Shown here: positions 8,318 to 16,347 of the stretch, in pieces
Layout: every line of letters begins with the position of its first letter
Numbering within the stretch: the stretch's first letter is position 1
Notes under the pieces: generated by a model
What the model saw: the letters and a program-made list of their open reading frames with translations, nothing else
Databases searched by the model: none
What the model was told of the DNA's origin: nothing
Position numbers and translations under genes: made by a program
NCBI RefSeq assembly: GCF_016908325.1
Contig: NZ_JAFBDR010000020.1
Location: forward strand, 1 to 64,000
DNA length: 64,000 bases
Direction: 5' to 3'
DNA from: Aquibacillus albus
GTDB taxonomy: Bacteria; Bacillota; Bacilli; Bacillales; Amphibacillaceae

Positions 8318-8881
8318 GTGGGACGGAAGAAAAGAATTTGGTTACCAAACTATTTTTATCACGTCGTTTGTCGCGGAAATAGACGTGATGCGCTATTTAG
8401 AGATGACAACGATTTTATCAACTTTCTTTATATTCTCGAACAAATCAATGAGCGCTATCCCTTTGAATTGGCCTCCTTTTGCTTAATGACGAATCACTTT
8501 CATCTGCAAATTCGTTCCCACCAGCAGGAAATCTCCAAAGTGATGGCCCTCGTTAATCGCCGCTATGCTAGTTATTTTAATACAAGGCATCACTTAACAG
8601 GCCATCTATTTGAAAAGAGATACTATGATAAAATCATCCCCAATTCAAAAGGTTTGTTAGACGTTAGTCGGTATATTCACCTGAATCCTGTTGCTGCCAA
8701 AATGATAAAAAAAGCAGAAGATTACCATTGGAGCAGCTTTCAAAATTATCTGGGAAGTGTGCACCCAAACTATGTTTTTTTAAAACCGCAGTTAGTCTTG
8801 GATTACTTTTCAGGGACATTAGAGGAGAAGCAGGAGAAGTATCGAGAGTTTGTAAGAGCCGGTACCTGTCACCACCCGTAA
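8318..8881 (+). CDS. REP-associated tyrosine transposase (RAYT, Y1_Tnp family)
   Basis: This 187-residue single-strand transposase of the IS200-like Y1 family has the HUH motif in CLMTNHFHLQIR (about residues 63-74). A candidate catalytic tyrosine lies in EKRYYDKIIP, and the family block RYIHLNPVAAKM and DYHWSSFQNYLG follows. GTG 8318 is supported by GAGG at 8307-8310. RAYTs are domesticated or semi-mobile enzymes that bind and cut palindromic REP sequences. The coding end reads RAGTCHHP because the gene runs into a GGTACCTGTCACCACCCG repeat copy, so gene and repeat family are physically joined. The protein seems complete and may be active. That it moves the dispersed repeats of this window is inference. 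Confidence 0.85.
   Translation: MGRKKRIWLPNYFYHVVCRGNRRDALFRDDNDFINFLYILEQINERYPFELASFCLMTNHFHLQIRSHQQEISKVMALVNRRYASYFNTRHHLTGHLFEKRYYDKIIPNSKGLLDVSRYIHLNPVAAKMIKKAEDYHWSSFQNYLGSVHPNYVFLKPQLVLDYFSGTLEEKQEKYREFVRAGTCHHP
8861..8878 (+). repeat. REP-like element, CACCACCCG variant
   Basis: GGTACCTGTCACCACCCG forms the last codons of the RAYT gene. It belongs to the variant with CACCACCCG in place of CACAGTGAC. Confidence 0.65.
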
Positions 8882-9263
8882 TATTGAAAAAGTGAAGTAT
8901 CTAATTTTCAAGAAAGGCTTCCCCTCAATTAAGCACTAGTATTAAACTGATGCTAGAAATCAATGAATTCGTAGGGGAAGTTGTCTTTGTTGCGGATAAA
9001 CTAGTACCAGTGCAAAAAATTTAAGGTAACGTTTTTTGGTTAATCTGCTGAGGTAGCAGAGAACAGAAAGTTTATCAAGGAACGGTTACGTCAAGGAAGA
9101 AAGGCAAAAGTGGTCTACAGCAATCACTTCCGGTCCACATATAGATAAGCGAGCAAAATTATCCTTTATAGCTGATGAACTAGGATAATTATTTTTTGGG
9201 TTAAATAAAAATAAAGTGATGTTCTATTTCATAGGTTTATATAAAGGAGAGGGGAGTAATTAA
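8882..9263. other. Intergenic stretch with two gene remnants and a terminator
   Basis: Two short open remnants are visible: 8931-9024 (LMLEINEFVGEVVFVADKLV) and about 9077-9147 (IKERLRQGRKAKVVYSNHFR). Neither has a start signal or recognised family. A terminator lies at 9156-9197. Otherwise nothing is supported. Confidence 0.4.
9156..9197 (+). terminator. Rho-independent terminator
   Basis: AAATTATCCT (9156-9165) pairs with AGGATAATT (9182-9190) and is followed by ATTTTTT. Confidence 0.7.
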
Positions 9264-9899
9264 ATGTATCAAAATCAGAAAAGTAAGAGAGAAATCGGTT
9301 GGAAGTATTTTAATGATTTAGTAGAACCATATGGAGAATGCTTGTACCTTGATTATGGTGTAACAAAAATTAATCCTAAAAACATTATCGGATTATCCTA
9401 TTCTGGTGTTGTTTCTGAAGAGAAGTTGGTGCGATTAGTAGAATTGGTAAATGCTAGTGGTTGGAATGATAATTCACCTCAAGACTTACATCTTCTACTG
9501 CTTCCAAATGGATACTTTACCGTTAGTACTGGAGGAAACCACAGAACTATATTATCCAATAAGATGGGATTGGATTGGATTAAAGCAAATGTTGAAGTGT
9601 TAATTCCATATGAACGCGTATCACCTGAAGTAAAGGGACAATTACAATCATTAGAAAAAACGATAGAAAAAGAAGATGAAATATTTACACAGGTATTTAA
9701 AGAAGAACAAGCTTATTATGATAAACTTGAAGAACCGCCAAGTGAATTACATGAAAAAAGAAAGCAACAAGAAAAAAAGTTAGGTCGTGTTGAAGAAGAA
9801 AAAAGGAATCTTATATTTAATGAAGCAAAACGATTAATGCTGCTTCCATATCAACCTAGATTAAAAGTGACAATAAATAAGATGAGCAGAAAAACTTAA
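9264..9899 (+). CDS. ParB-like (GGNHR motif) protein with coiled-coil tail
   Basis: A 211-residue protein with AAAGGAGAGG 12-20 nt before ATG 9264. Residues 72-112 read LHLLLLPNGYFTVSTGGNHR, followed by a helix and VEVLIP. The GGNHR with downstream strand is typical of ParB/Srx-like domains, where the conserved motif binds a nucleotide. The rest of the chain, from about 118 to 190, is rich in K, E and Q and probably coiled-coil. No DNA-binding helix-turn-helix is obvious. It stands alone between repeat-rich gaps, so it may be a remnant cargo gene. A CTPase or nuclease function is possible but not shown. Confidence 0.55.
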   Translation: MYQNQKSKREIGWKYFNDLVEPYGECLYLDYGVTKINPKNIIGLSYSGVVSEEKLVRLVELVNASGWNDNSPQDLHLLLLPNGYFTVSTGGNHRTILSNKMGLDWIKANVEVLIPYERVSPEVKGQLQSLEKTIEKEDEIFTQVFKEEQAYYDKLEEPPSELHEKRKQQEKKLGRVEEEKRNLIFNEAKRLMLLPYQPRLKVTINKMSRKT

Positions 9900-9921
9900 A
9901 GGTAAAAATTATGTTTAGGTT

Positions 9922-9936
9922 TGGTGTCACCACCCA
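9922..9936 (+). repeat. REP-like element, short CACCACCC variant
   Basis: GGTGTCACCACCCAT alone is present, without the GAATTTGTCGA half. Confidence 0.4.
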
Positions 9937-10010
9937 TAGATTCAATGTTTTGTTAAAGACCATAGAAACGATTACATTAAGAATAACTTTAAGGTTTATA
10001 AAAGGATTGA

Positions 10011-10035
10011 TACAGTGACGTCCCGGAATTTGTCG
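10011..10035 (+). repeat. REP-like dispersed element
   Basis: TACAGTGACGTCCC is followed by GGAATTTGTCGA. Confidence 0.75.
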
Positions 10036-10249
10036 AGGATTGGTAATGAATAGACAGAAACCGGCAATATGGAATGAAAGGGTGATTAATATGAAAATTG
10101 GAGTAGCAGGAACTGGTTGATGTTGGTTTATCAAATGCCCTATATATAAGCTCAATATTAGGTATAGGCACCCCCTCGCAATTTAGCGGGTTTTTCGAAA
10201 AATATAGGGTAAGAGGTTTCATTCAGAGAGTGCCAGTTACTGTCCAATA

Positions 10250-10769
10250 TTACTTATTTTCTTTTACCCAATTATCTATATAAGGTTTTAATGTTTTAAT
10301 GAAGGTTATTGTCGTATCAATGTATTCTTGCTTAATCTGTGATTCATTCCATGTCGAAGGTTCGAATGGTATTTTATATACGAGCCCTTTCCATTTTTGA
10401 CTCGTACAGTTTAATCTGCTTTTAGGAACCTCCATATCAAAGGCGATGTTACCTAATAGTTGATTGCCAAATTTTTTAAAGGGTTCCTTTCTCTTTGATA
10501 ATCTGCTGTGTATATTCCAATCTGGTGTAAACATCCACCTAACGGAATCCGGACTATTCATAGTATAAGAGAAAGTATAAGCATCATCATTATGATATGG
10601 TTTTGATAACCACCCACATTTTGGCGGTGTCAATTTTCTTATAAATGGTTGAAGGTGATAAAGAATAACTTTCAAAAAGATTGCTTTGATACACATGATC
10701 TATTATTCCGTCAGCAATGTCACTAAAACCCTGTTTATACGCTTCACTTATCTTTTTAACGCTACCCAT
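10250..10769 (-). pseudogene. Unknown protein gene, frameshifted
   Basis: GGGAGGGA on the minus strand (10776-10783) and ATG 10769 start a frame encoding MGSVKKISEAYKQGFSDIAD. That frame ends at 10590. The adjoining frame from about 10690 to 10250 carries the rest, including SVRWMFTPDWNIHSRLSK and YIDNWVKENK. A single indel between about 10620 and 10690 would join them into one protein of about 170 residues. No domain was recognised. The region may be a remnant of accessory DNA between the repeat copies at 10011 and 10911. Confidence 0.5.
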
Positions 10770-10910
10770 GTAAATCCCTCCCTTTTGATACCAATAAGTG
10801 TAAAGGAGAAAATTCAACTTTAAAATTGTTTATTTATTCAAACTACAACTTTAACTTAATTATAACTTTTCCTGGATTCATCTAGACTGGTTTCAGAAAG
10901 ACAATTCTCA

Positions 10911-10935
10911 GGTACTGTCACAGTGACGTCCCGGA
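10911..10935 (+). repeat. REP-like dispersed element
   Basis: GGTACTGTCACAGTGAC is followed by GTCCCGGATT. It lacks the TTGTCGA end and lies just before the truncated recombinase gene. Confidence 0.75.
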
Positions 10936-10983
10936 TTAGAGATAATATTGATACTACTGCTTTAGCTAAAGCTATAATCTGTC

Positions 10984-11190
10984 ATGTGTAAAATAGAACG
11001 TGATTTAATTGCGGAAAGAACAAAAGCTGGACTGGAATTTTCAAGGGCAAGAGGCAGAAAAGGAGGAAGATCTAAAAAGAACCAAAAGGACAGAGAACGT
11101 GAATTAAAGCTATATGATACTGAACAGTATTATGTCAATGGTATTGCTGAAATGACTGGTGCTTCAACTGCAACGATATTTAGAGAATAG
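10984..11190 (+). pseudogene. Serine recombinase/resolvase, C-terminal fragment
   Basis: The fragment encodes ERDLIAERTKAGLEFSRARG and RKGGRSKK, the conserved E-helix end and linker of Tn3-type resolvases, followed by the first part of the C-terminal helix-turn-helix (IAEMTGASTATIFRE). The catalytic N-terminal domain with its serine is missing, and the helix-turn-helix is cut by a stop at 11188-11190. The preceding REP-like copy lies 48 bp upstream of the first family residue. It marks a lost transposon or invertase and is not functional. Confidence 0.75.
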
Positions 11191-11203
11191 AGAAAATCAG
11201 AAA

Positions 11204-11237
11204 GGCGCCAGTTAATAAATTAATGGCGTCATTTTTG
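11204..11237 (+). terminator. Rho-independent terminator
   Basis: GGCGCCA (11204-11210) pairs with TGGCGTC (11224-11230) and is followed by ATTTTTG. Confidence 0.6.
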
Positions 11238-11332
11238 TTAGGGTAAACAAGGGGGCGACTTATTGAACAACAAAACAAGTACATTATGTGTCTAATCTTT
11301 CTTTCCAAGTAGTAATTCTTTTAAAAATTTCT

Positions 11333-11775
11333 CTAGCATCTTTTGTGTAATTTATTTACTTCATCATATTTTTCCATAGTTGCGAATGTAGTAACATATA
11401 AATCTATTGCCTCTAGTACATAATTATTTTTGTCATAATGAAGCAAATCATACTTAATGTCATCAAATATATTAGTGTCGAATGTTACGTTAAGTTTGTG
11501 CTTGTGGGTTAAATTATTATTTCCGTGATCTTTCATTGCATTTAATGTTGAAGGGTGTATTTTTTCAATATTTTTCTTCATTTCATCATATAGAAAGTGA
11601 GTAATCATATTAAAAGTTAATCTTTCTCTTTCTATTTTATCCTCTTCTCTTCTTTTTCGTTCTTCTCTAACTTGTATGTATACAACTGAAAATGCAAGAA
11701 AAGCACTAATAACGGCACCTAAATAACTACCAAAAAAGCCAATCCAATTGTTATCTTCAAACTCTAATAGTTTTT
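11333..11775 (-). pseudogene. Single-pass membrane protein, 5' end lost
   Basis: Read on the minus strand, the open frame begins after a TGA near 11773 and encodes NNWIGFFGSYLGAVISAFLA, a membrane helix, then a basic linker (REERKRREEDK) and about 90 soluble residues ending in NKLHKRC. No ATG, GTG or TTG occurs in frame before ATG 11608, so the membrane segment cannot be translated as it stands. The start has been replaced by a fragment of another gene at 11764-11877. This layout (one N-terminal helix plus charged cytosolic domain) is seen in many accessory Bacillus proteins of unknown role. Confidence 0.5.
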
Positions 11776-11877
11776 GTAGGTGATGTCATCAAGGTTTAGA
11801 ATATCACCATCATTAAGCTCAATAAGATTAAATCCATACTTCTCATAGATTGCTAGCTTCTTCTTCCTGCCGGCATC
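11764..11877 (-). pseudogene. C-terminal fragment resembling an endonuclease tail
   Basis: The minus-strand frame gives GRKKKLAIYEKYGFNLIELN and GDILNLDDI before a stop at 11764-11766. The LAIYEKYGFNLIEL pattern resembles the last strand of PD-(D/E)XK-type nucleases, but the family is uncertain. It is joined at one end to the membrane-protein remnant and at the other to a DnaD-type fragment, so this is a scrambled junction. Confidence 0.4.
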
Positions 11878-11919
11878 TTATGGTATGCCTTAATACATAT
11901 TAACAATAAGGCAGGCTGA
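11872..11919 (+). pseudogene. Fragment of the DnaD-like replication gene
   Basis: ILWYALIHINNKAG followed by a stop is the same peptide found near the start of the DnaD-like pseudogene at 24331-25157. About 45 bp of sequence is shared. It is on the plus strand here and on the minus strand there. Confidence 0.55.
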
Positions 11920-11932
11920 AGTGTAGGGAAGG

Positions 11933-12074
11933 AGTAAATGTTTTCAACGGATTGAATTGGGACTTTCTTTTTCGCCTCCCCCGTATGATAAATGATCGAT
12001 GAACGTATTCCTTCATAAGAAGAGCCAGCTTCTAAACTGGCTTGCTTGATTAGCTGGTTAGAAAGCCATTCTTA
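11933..12074 (-). pseudogene. comK: comK fragment
   Basis: The minus strand encodes QLIKQASLEAGSSYEGIRSS and KKKVPIQSVENIYSFPT. These match the central part of ComK (SSYEG, KVPI, IYxFPT), also seen in the intact gene at 25197-25688. Both ends are missing and a stop precedes it. With the adjacent DnaD-type fragment it shows that pieces of the comK-dnaD neighbourhood were copied and scrambled. Confidence 0.65.
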
Positions 12075-12091
12075 AATTTTTTAGGTGTTTT

Positions 12092-12106
12092 TTGAAAGCG
12101 ATTCCA
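12092..12106 (+). promoter_or_regulatory. cre site for CcpA
   Basis: TTGAAAGCGATTCCA matches the cre consensus WTGNAANCGNWNNCW at every position. It lies just upstream of the -35 box of the ABC operon. Carbon catabolite control of the sugar locus is therefore likely. Confidence 0.7.
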
Positions 12107-12114
12107 AAAATGTA

Positions 12115-12144
12115 TTGACTTTTGTTTCTTAGTTATTTTATAAT
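12115..12144 (+). promoter_or_regulatory. Sigma-A-like promoter of the sugar ABC operon
   Basis: TTGACT (12115-12120) and TATAAT (12139-12144) are 18 bp apart. The leader to ATG 12268 is about 115 nt. Confidence 0.7.
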
Positions 12145-12155
12145 TCACCTAACGA

Positions 12156-12172
12156 TTAATTTAATGAATTAA
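12156..12172 (+). promoter_or_regulatory. AT-rich dyad, candidate ROK repressor operator
   Basis: TTAATTTAATGAATTAA has TTAATT/AATTAA arms and starts 12 bp after the -10 box, a position suited to repression. A related TTAATTTAATTAATT sequence follows the promoter at 15477-15505. The ROK regulator encoded at 18414 is the natural candidate, but binding is inferred. Confidence 0.45.
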
Positions 12173-12267
12173 CTAATTATGGAGGTGTGATAATTATAAG
12201 AAAATGAACTGCAGATACCACTATTTGTTTGTCTAATTTTTAAATTTCCTAAAGGGGGTAATGGAAA

Positions 12268-13587
12268 ATGATGCGAAAATATTTAGTTTTATTTACGGTG
12301 TTACTAAGTATAACGTTTTTAGTTATTGGTTGTAGCACAGAGGAGGAAAGTTCTAGCAACCAAGATAATACCGATGATCAAATTGAATTAACTATTGCAT
12401 GGTGGGGTACATCTGTTCACCATGAAAAATATTTAGACGTAATAGAGTTATTTGAAGAAAAAAATCCAAATGTAAAAATTGTCCCACAGTATTCCGGTTG
12501 GAACGGATATTGGGAAAAGTTAGCTACTCAAGCTGCGGGAAGTAATCTTCCTGATGTTATCCAAATGGATTATTCCCGTTTGAATGAATATGTATCAAGG
12601 GATTTAATTAAAGATTTGGGGAAGTATCAAGACGAAGGTATTTTAAATTTAGAAGATGTTAGTGAATTATATATAGATAGTGGAAGCATTAACGATAAAT
12701 TATACGCAATTGCTTTGGGGACTAATTCTAGTGTGCTTGCTTACGATCCGGCAATGTTTGAAGAAGCTGGTGTGGAGCCCCTTGAACCAGGATATACATG
12801 GGATGAATATGTGGAGACAGCACGAGAGTTAAAAGATAAATTAGGTGATGAAACCTATGTGAATATCATGGATGGATTAGGGGATGGATTTATCCATTAC
12901 TTAAGACAACATGGACAATGGTTATACAATGATGAAAATACAGAAATCGGTTTTGATAAGCAAATGTTAGTTGATTATTTAAACATTTTTGAGCCATTAA
13001 GAGAGGAAGGTGTTGTACCAACACCAGAAATGGTAGCAGCTGCCGCTAAGGGAAATGAGCATAGACTTATCATTGATGGAGAGTCACCGACAGAATTAAT
13101 TACTAGCAGTCAAGTTTCTTTTGTTCGAGAATTAACTGGTCGACCTATTGAATTAACTACACTACCAGATTTACCTGGAGGAGAAAAGGGACATTTTATT
13201 AAACCTAGTCTATCGTTCTCCGTTACAACTCATGCAACAGATGAAACAGAAAAACTTGCTGCTGAGTTTATTGATTTCTTCACTACTAGTAAAGAAGCAA
13301 ATGATATCTTGTTAGGAATTAGAGGAACTCCTATTTTCCCTGAGATGCAAGAGTATTTATATCCAAAATTAGATGAGGGCACTCAAAAGGTTTTTGATTA
13401 TATCACGTTATTGGAAGAGGAATATGCAAGAGAATTGTATCCAGTCCCACCAGCCGGTCAAGGTGAGATTGATTCTCTATATGATCGTTTAATGGAACAA
13501 TATCGATATGGGAACATTTCTGCTGAGGAACTTGCAGATCAGTTTGTATCAGATGCCAATGAGATTCTGGTTGAAGCTAGCGAATAA
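12268..13587 (+). CDS. Sugar ABC transporter substrate-binding lipoprotein
   Basis: A 439-residue family 1 extracellular solute-binding protein. The N-terminus MMRKYLVLFTVLLSITFLV is a lipoprotein signal ending in the lipobox VIGC, so the mature protein starts at Cys22 and is anchored outside the membrane. ELTIAWWGTSVHHEKYLDVI and the later NLPDVIQMDY are typical of this family, which captures oligosaccharides or sugars for a MalFG-type importer. AGGGGG lies 9 nt before ATG 12268. It begins an operon with two permease genes; no ATPase gene is present, so a shared MsmX-type ATPase encoded elsewhere is expected. Its ligand is unknown; the downstream enzymes suggest an unusual glycoside. Confidence 0.9.
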   Translation: MMRKYLVLFTVLLSITFLVIGCSTEEESSSNQDNTDDQIELTIAWWGTSVHHEKYLDVIELFEEKNPNVKIVPQYSGWNGYWEKLATQAAGSNLPDVIQMDYSRLNEYVSRDLIKDLGKYQDEGILNLEDVSELYIDSGSINDKLYAIALGTNSSVLAYDPAMFEEAGVEPLEPGYTWDEYVETARELKDKLGDETYVNIMDGLGDGFIHYLRQHGQWLYNDENTEIGFDKQMLVDYLNIFEPLREEGVVPTPEMVAAAAKGNEHRLIIDGESPTELITSSQVSFVRELTGRPIELTTLPDLPGGEKGHFIKPSLSFSVTTHATDETEKLAAEFIDFFTTSKEANDILLGIRGTPIFPEMQEYLYPKLDEGTQKVFDYITLLEEEYARELYPVPPAGQGEIDSLYDRLMEQYRYGNISAEELADQFVSDANEILVEASE

Positions 13588-13594
13588 AAAAGGT

Positions 13595-13632
13595 GTGCTT
13601 AAAGTTATTTTAATTAAAATAACTTTAAGCAC
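13595..13632 (+). promoter_or_regulatory. Perfect 38-bp palindrome between lipoprotein and permease genes
   Basis: GTGCTTAAAGTTATTTTAAT and its exact reverse complement give a continuous 19-bp-arm dyad with no loop interruption. There is no T run after it. As RNA it would form a long hairpin 8 nt after the stop codon, probably protecting the upstream mRNA or attenuating the permease genes. This would give the usual excess of binding protein. Confidence 0.6.
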
Positions 13633-13677
13633 CCAAATTTACGAGTAAATAAAGTTTATATTGAAAGGAGGAATAAG

Positions 13678-14625
13678 GTGAGTCAACTTAGAACAGATTT
13701 ATCTACCAACATAAAAACAATTAGTTCAAGAAAGAAAGTTGTAATGAAGAATATAGCAGGTTTTTTATTTATTTCCCCATGGTTAATTGGGTTTATCGGA
13801 TTTGTAATTGGACCAATGATAGCATCTTTTTATCTCTCATTTACTAGTTATGATATGTTAACAAGTGCAAAATGGGTTGGTTTAAAAAACTATATTAGTA
13901 TGTTTACAGATGATCCAAGGTTTTGGAAGGCATTGATTGTTACATTGAAATTTGTTGTTATAGCAGTTCCGTTGAAATTGGCTTTCGCTTTATTTGTTGC
14001 AATGCTATTTAATACTTCTCATAAAGGTCAGGGGTTGTATTCTACGATTTATTATGTTCCTTCTATATTAGGAGGAAGTGTAGCTGTTGCGGTTATGTGG
14101 CGACTGTTATTCGGTCGGGATGGTGCGGTTAATGCAATGTTAGAGGGAGTAGGCTTAGGTATTATTACCACAGATTGGATAAATAGTCCGGATTATGCAT
14201 TATCTGTAATAATTTTATTAATAGTTTGGCAGTTTGGGGCACCTATGTTGATTTTTTTAGCAGGTTTAAAAAATATACCCAAGGAGTTATATGAGGCAGC
14301 CGCAGTAGACGGAGCTGGATTTATATCGAGGTTTATTAAGATAACTATACCTATGTTAACACCTGTGATTTTTTTTAACCTTGTCATGCAAACAATCCAT
14401 GGTTTTATGATATTTACCCAAGGTTATTTAATAACAGGTGGTGGTCCACTTGATGAGACTTTATTTTTCTCACTTTATCTTTATGAATCGGCATTTGAAT
14501 ATTTTAAAATGGGATACGCATCTGCTATGGCATGGATAATGCTGTTGATCATTGCTTTTTTCACTGCCGTAATTTTTAAAACTTCAAAATCATGGGTTTA
14601 CTATGAATCTGAAGGTGGGCGATAA
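13678..14625 (+). CDS. Sugar ABC transporter permease (MalF/UgpA type)
   Basis: A 315-residue inner-membrane protein with six hydrophobic helices. The EAA loop that docks with the ATPase reads EAAAVDGAGFISRFIKITIP (about residues 209-228). AAAGGAGG at 13665-13672 fixes the GTG 13678 start. It pairs with the permease at 14628 to form the channel for sugar captured by the lipoprotein at 12268. The 50-nt gap before it holds the palindrome that probably lowers its expression. Confidence 0.9.
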   Translation: MSQLRTDLSTNIKTISSRKKVVMKNIAGFLFISPWLIGFIGFVIGPMIASFYLSFTSYDMLTSAKWVGLKNYISMFTDDPRFWKALIVTLKFVVIAVPLKLAFALFVAMLFNTSHKGQGLYSTIYYVPSILGGSVAVAVMWRLLFGRDGAVNAMLEGVGLGIITTDWINSPDYALSVIILLIVWQFGAPMLIFLAGLKNIPKELYEAAAVDGAGFISRFIKITIPMLTPVIFFNLVMQTIHGFMIFTQGYLITGGGPLDETLFFSLYLYESAFEYFKMGYASAMAWIMLLIIAFFTAVIFKTSKSWVYYESEGGR

Positions 14626-14627
14626 AT

Positions 14628-15464
14628 ATGAAGGAAAAAATAAATAGTATAACATACCACACATTTGTCATTCTGTTTGGGTTTGCAATGCTATACCCGA
14701 TAATTTGGTTAATAGTAAGTTCATTGAAGCAAGACTCGGAAATATTTGCTAATGCAGCTTCATTATTAATTACTTCTTTTGAGTTTGAAAATTATACAAA
14801 AGGGTGGCAAGGATCAGGAGGTCAAGGGTTTGATGTGTTTTTTAGAAACTCAGCGTTTGTAACGACATTCGTGGTAATAGGGACCCTTTTTTCATCTAGT
14901 TTAGTTGCTTTTGGGTTTGCGAGAATAGATTTTAAATTTAGAAAATTACTATTTGCATGTCTATTGGCTACGGTGATGTTACCGATGCAAGTAACATTAA
15001 TTCCTCAATATATTCTGTTTCATAATTTAGGTTGGGTAAATACCTATTTACCTTTAATTGTTCCGGCATTTGTTGGCGGTATTCCATTTTTTATATTCCT
15101 AATGATTCAATTTATAAGAGGAATACCTAGAGAGTTAGACGAGGCTGCAGTTATGGATGGTTGTAGTTATTTTGGGATTTTTTGGAGGATTGTATTACCC
15201 CTTTGTAAGCCTGCGTTGATAACAGTGACAATATTTTCATTCATGTGGACTTGGGATGACTTTTTTGCCCCTTTAATATATTTGAACGAATCAAGGTTAT
15301 TTACAGTTTCATTGGGTCTTAACATGTTTGCTGATCCAGATACCATGACTCAATGGGGACCACTTTTAGCCATGTCAAGTCTATCGTTGTTGCCACAGAT
15401 AATATTGTTTTTATTTTGTCAAAAGTATCTAGTAGATGGAATGGCTACAACAGGATTAAAATAA
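14628..15464 (+). CDS. Sugar ABC transporter permease (MalG/UgpE type)
   Basis: A 278-residue permease whose ATG lies 2 nt after the stop of the partner permease; GAAGGTGGG at the end of that gene is the ribosome-binding site. Six membrane helices are visible, and the EAA loop is DEAAVMDGCSYFGIFWRIVL (about residues 170-189). It ends in the usual short cytoplasmic tail (VDGMATTGLK). The pair form a type I importer for carbohydrate. Confidence 0.9.
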   Translation: MKEKINSITYHTFVILFGFAMLYPIIWLIVSSLKQDSEIFANAASLLITSFEFENYTKGWQGSGGQGFDVFFRNSAFVTTFVVIGTLFSSSLVAFGFARIDFKFRKLLFACLLATVMLPMQVTLIPQYILFHNLGWVNTYLPLIVPAFVGGIPFFIFLMIQFIRGIPRELDEAAVMDGCSYFGIFWRIVLPLCKPALITVTIFSFMWTWDDFFAPLIYLNESRLFTVSLGLNMFADPDTMTQWGPLLAMSSLSLLPQIILFLFCQKYLVDGMATTGLK

Positions 15465-15476
15465 TCAATTTTGATG

Positions 15477-15505
15477 TTGACAAAAGATAAATAGTTTAAT
15501 AATAT
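15477..15505 (+). promoter_or_regulatory. Internal sigma-A-like promoter of the catabolic genes
   Basis: TTGACA (15477-15482) and TAATAT (15500-15505) are 17 bp apart, 53 bp before ATG 15559. This allows the isomerase/dehydrogenase genes to be expressed separately from the transporter. Confidence 0.65.
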
Positions 15506-15538
15506 TTAATTTAATTAATTCAATGTTTTAATTAATTG
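15506..15538 (+). promoter_or_regulatory. AT-rich repeated operator candidate
   Basis: TTAATTTAATTAATT followed by TTTTAATTAATTG gives two overlapping TTAATTAA-type dyads right after the -10 box. They resemble the 12156-12172 site. They are candidate targets of the ROK regulator at 18414. Confidence 0.4.
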
Positions 15539-15558
15539 TTTGGATAGGAGGTAGAAAT

Positions 15559-16326
15559 ATGAAATTAGGGTTAAGAATACCGGATATTAAGAATTTAAGT
15601 TTAGAGGAAAAAGTAGATTTAGCAGTTGAGTGCAGATTAGATGCTATTGAATTATCCGCATCTGAGTTAATGGATCACGACATCACTAGACGACTAAAAG
15701 AATACGCAGAAAAAAGGAATATCACTATTACATCTGCAGGAATAGGCATAGATTTATGTAACCCACAATCCAGAGATGAAGTAAGGGAAAACATGAAATT
15801 AATTTTAGAAGGAGCAAAGATTCTAGGTGGTATTCCTCTTTTCAGCCGTACAATGGTAGCTGATGAAGGAGTGGGGCAGGAAGAAACTTGGAAAAATGTA
15901 ATCGAATTCACAAGGGAAATTACTGAAATTTGTGCTTCTGAAAACATTACATTTTCAATTGAAATTGATCATTCACCATGCTTTGTACACAACCTAGAAA
16001 GGTTTGAAAAATTGTATAAGAAAGTAAATCACGTCAATCTTCATTTAAATTTCGATCCAACAAATTTATTAGTAAATGGAAGCGATCCATTTGAATCCAT
16101 TGAAAAGTGGGGGCATTTGTTTACAGGAGGACATATAAAAGATGGGGTATTTAGGACAGATAAAAGGTCAGAGGTTCCATTAGGCCAGGGAGAAGTAGAT
16201 TATTTAAATATTTTTAAAGCTTTAGAACAAAGAGGGATTGATTTAACTTTTCAATTCGAACACTTGCAACATCCTGATGAAGTAAAACAAGCAGCAACAT
16301 ATATGCATGGGTTGTTAGGGAAATAA
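15559..16326 (+). CDS. Sugar phosphate isomerase/epimerase (AP endonuclease 2-like TIM barrel)
   Basis: The 255-residue chain follows the xylose-isomerase-like TIM-barrel pattern. It has LGLRIPDIKNL at strand 1, LDAIELSASEL at strand 2, ITFSIEIDHS with a metal-binding glutamate, LNFDPTNLLVNG with the aspartate, GGHIKDGVF with the histidine, and FQFEHLQHPDE with the last glutamate. Such enzymes isomerise or epimerise ketoses or keto-sugar derivatives using a divalent metal. AGGAGGTAG lies 9 nt upstream of the ATG. It is followed 21 nt later by a dehydrogenase of the Gfo/Idh/MocA family. This pairing is common in inositol-like or rare-sugar catabolism. The exact substrate is not known. Confidence 0.85.
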   Translation: MKLGLRIPDIKNLSLEEKVDLAVECRLDAIELSASELMDHDITRRLKEYAEKRNITITSAGIGIDLCNPQSRDEVRENMKLILEGAKILGGIPLFSRTMVADEGVGQEETWKNVIEFTREITEICASENITFSIEIDHSPCFVHNLERFEKLYKKVNHVNLHLNFDPTNLLVNGSDPFESIEKWGHLFTGGHIKDGVFRTDKRSEVPLGQGEVDYLNIFKALEQRGIDLTFQFEHLQHPDEVKQAATYMHGLLGK

Positions 16327-16347
16327 AAAAAGGAAAGGAGAGCTTAA

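Larger units (their letters stand above)
9900..10249. other. Gene-free stretch with REP-like copies
   Basis: It contains two REP-like copies (9922-9936 and 10011-10035). It also has an isolated ribosome-binding site and start (ATGAAAATTGGAGTAGCAGG at 10090) whose frame stops after ten codons; this looks like the first residues of a lost dehydrogenase-type gene. No complete gene is supported. Confidence 0.45.

Noticed and set aside
1-12000. Prophage
   Set aside because: There is a recombinase fragment and nuclease genes but no capsid, terminase, portal or tail genes.
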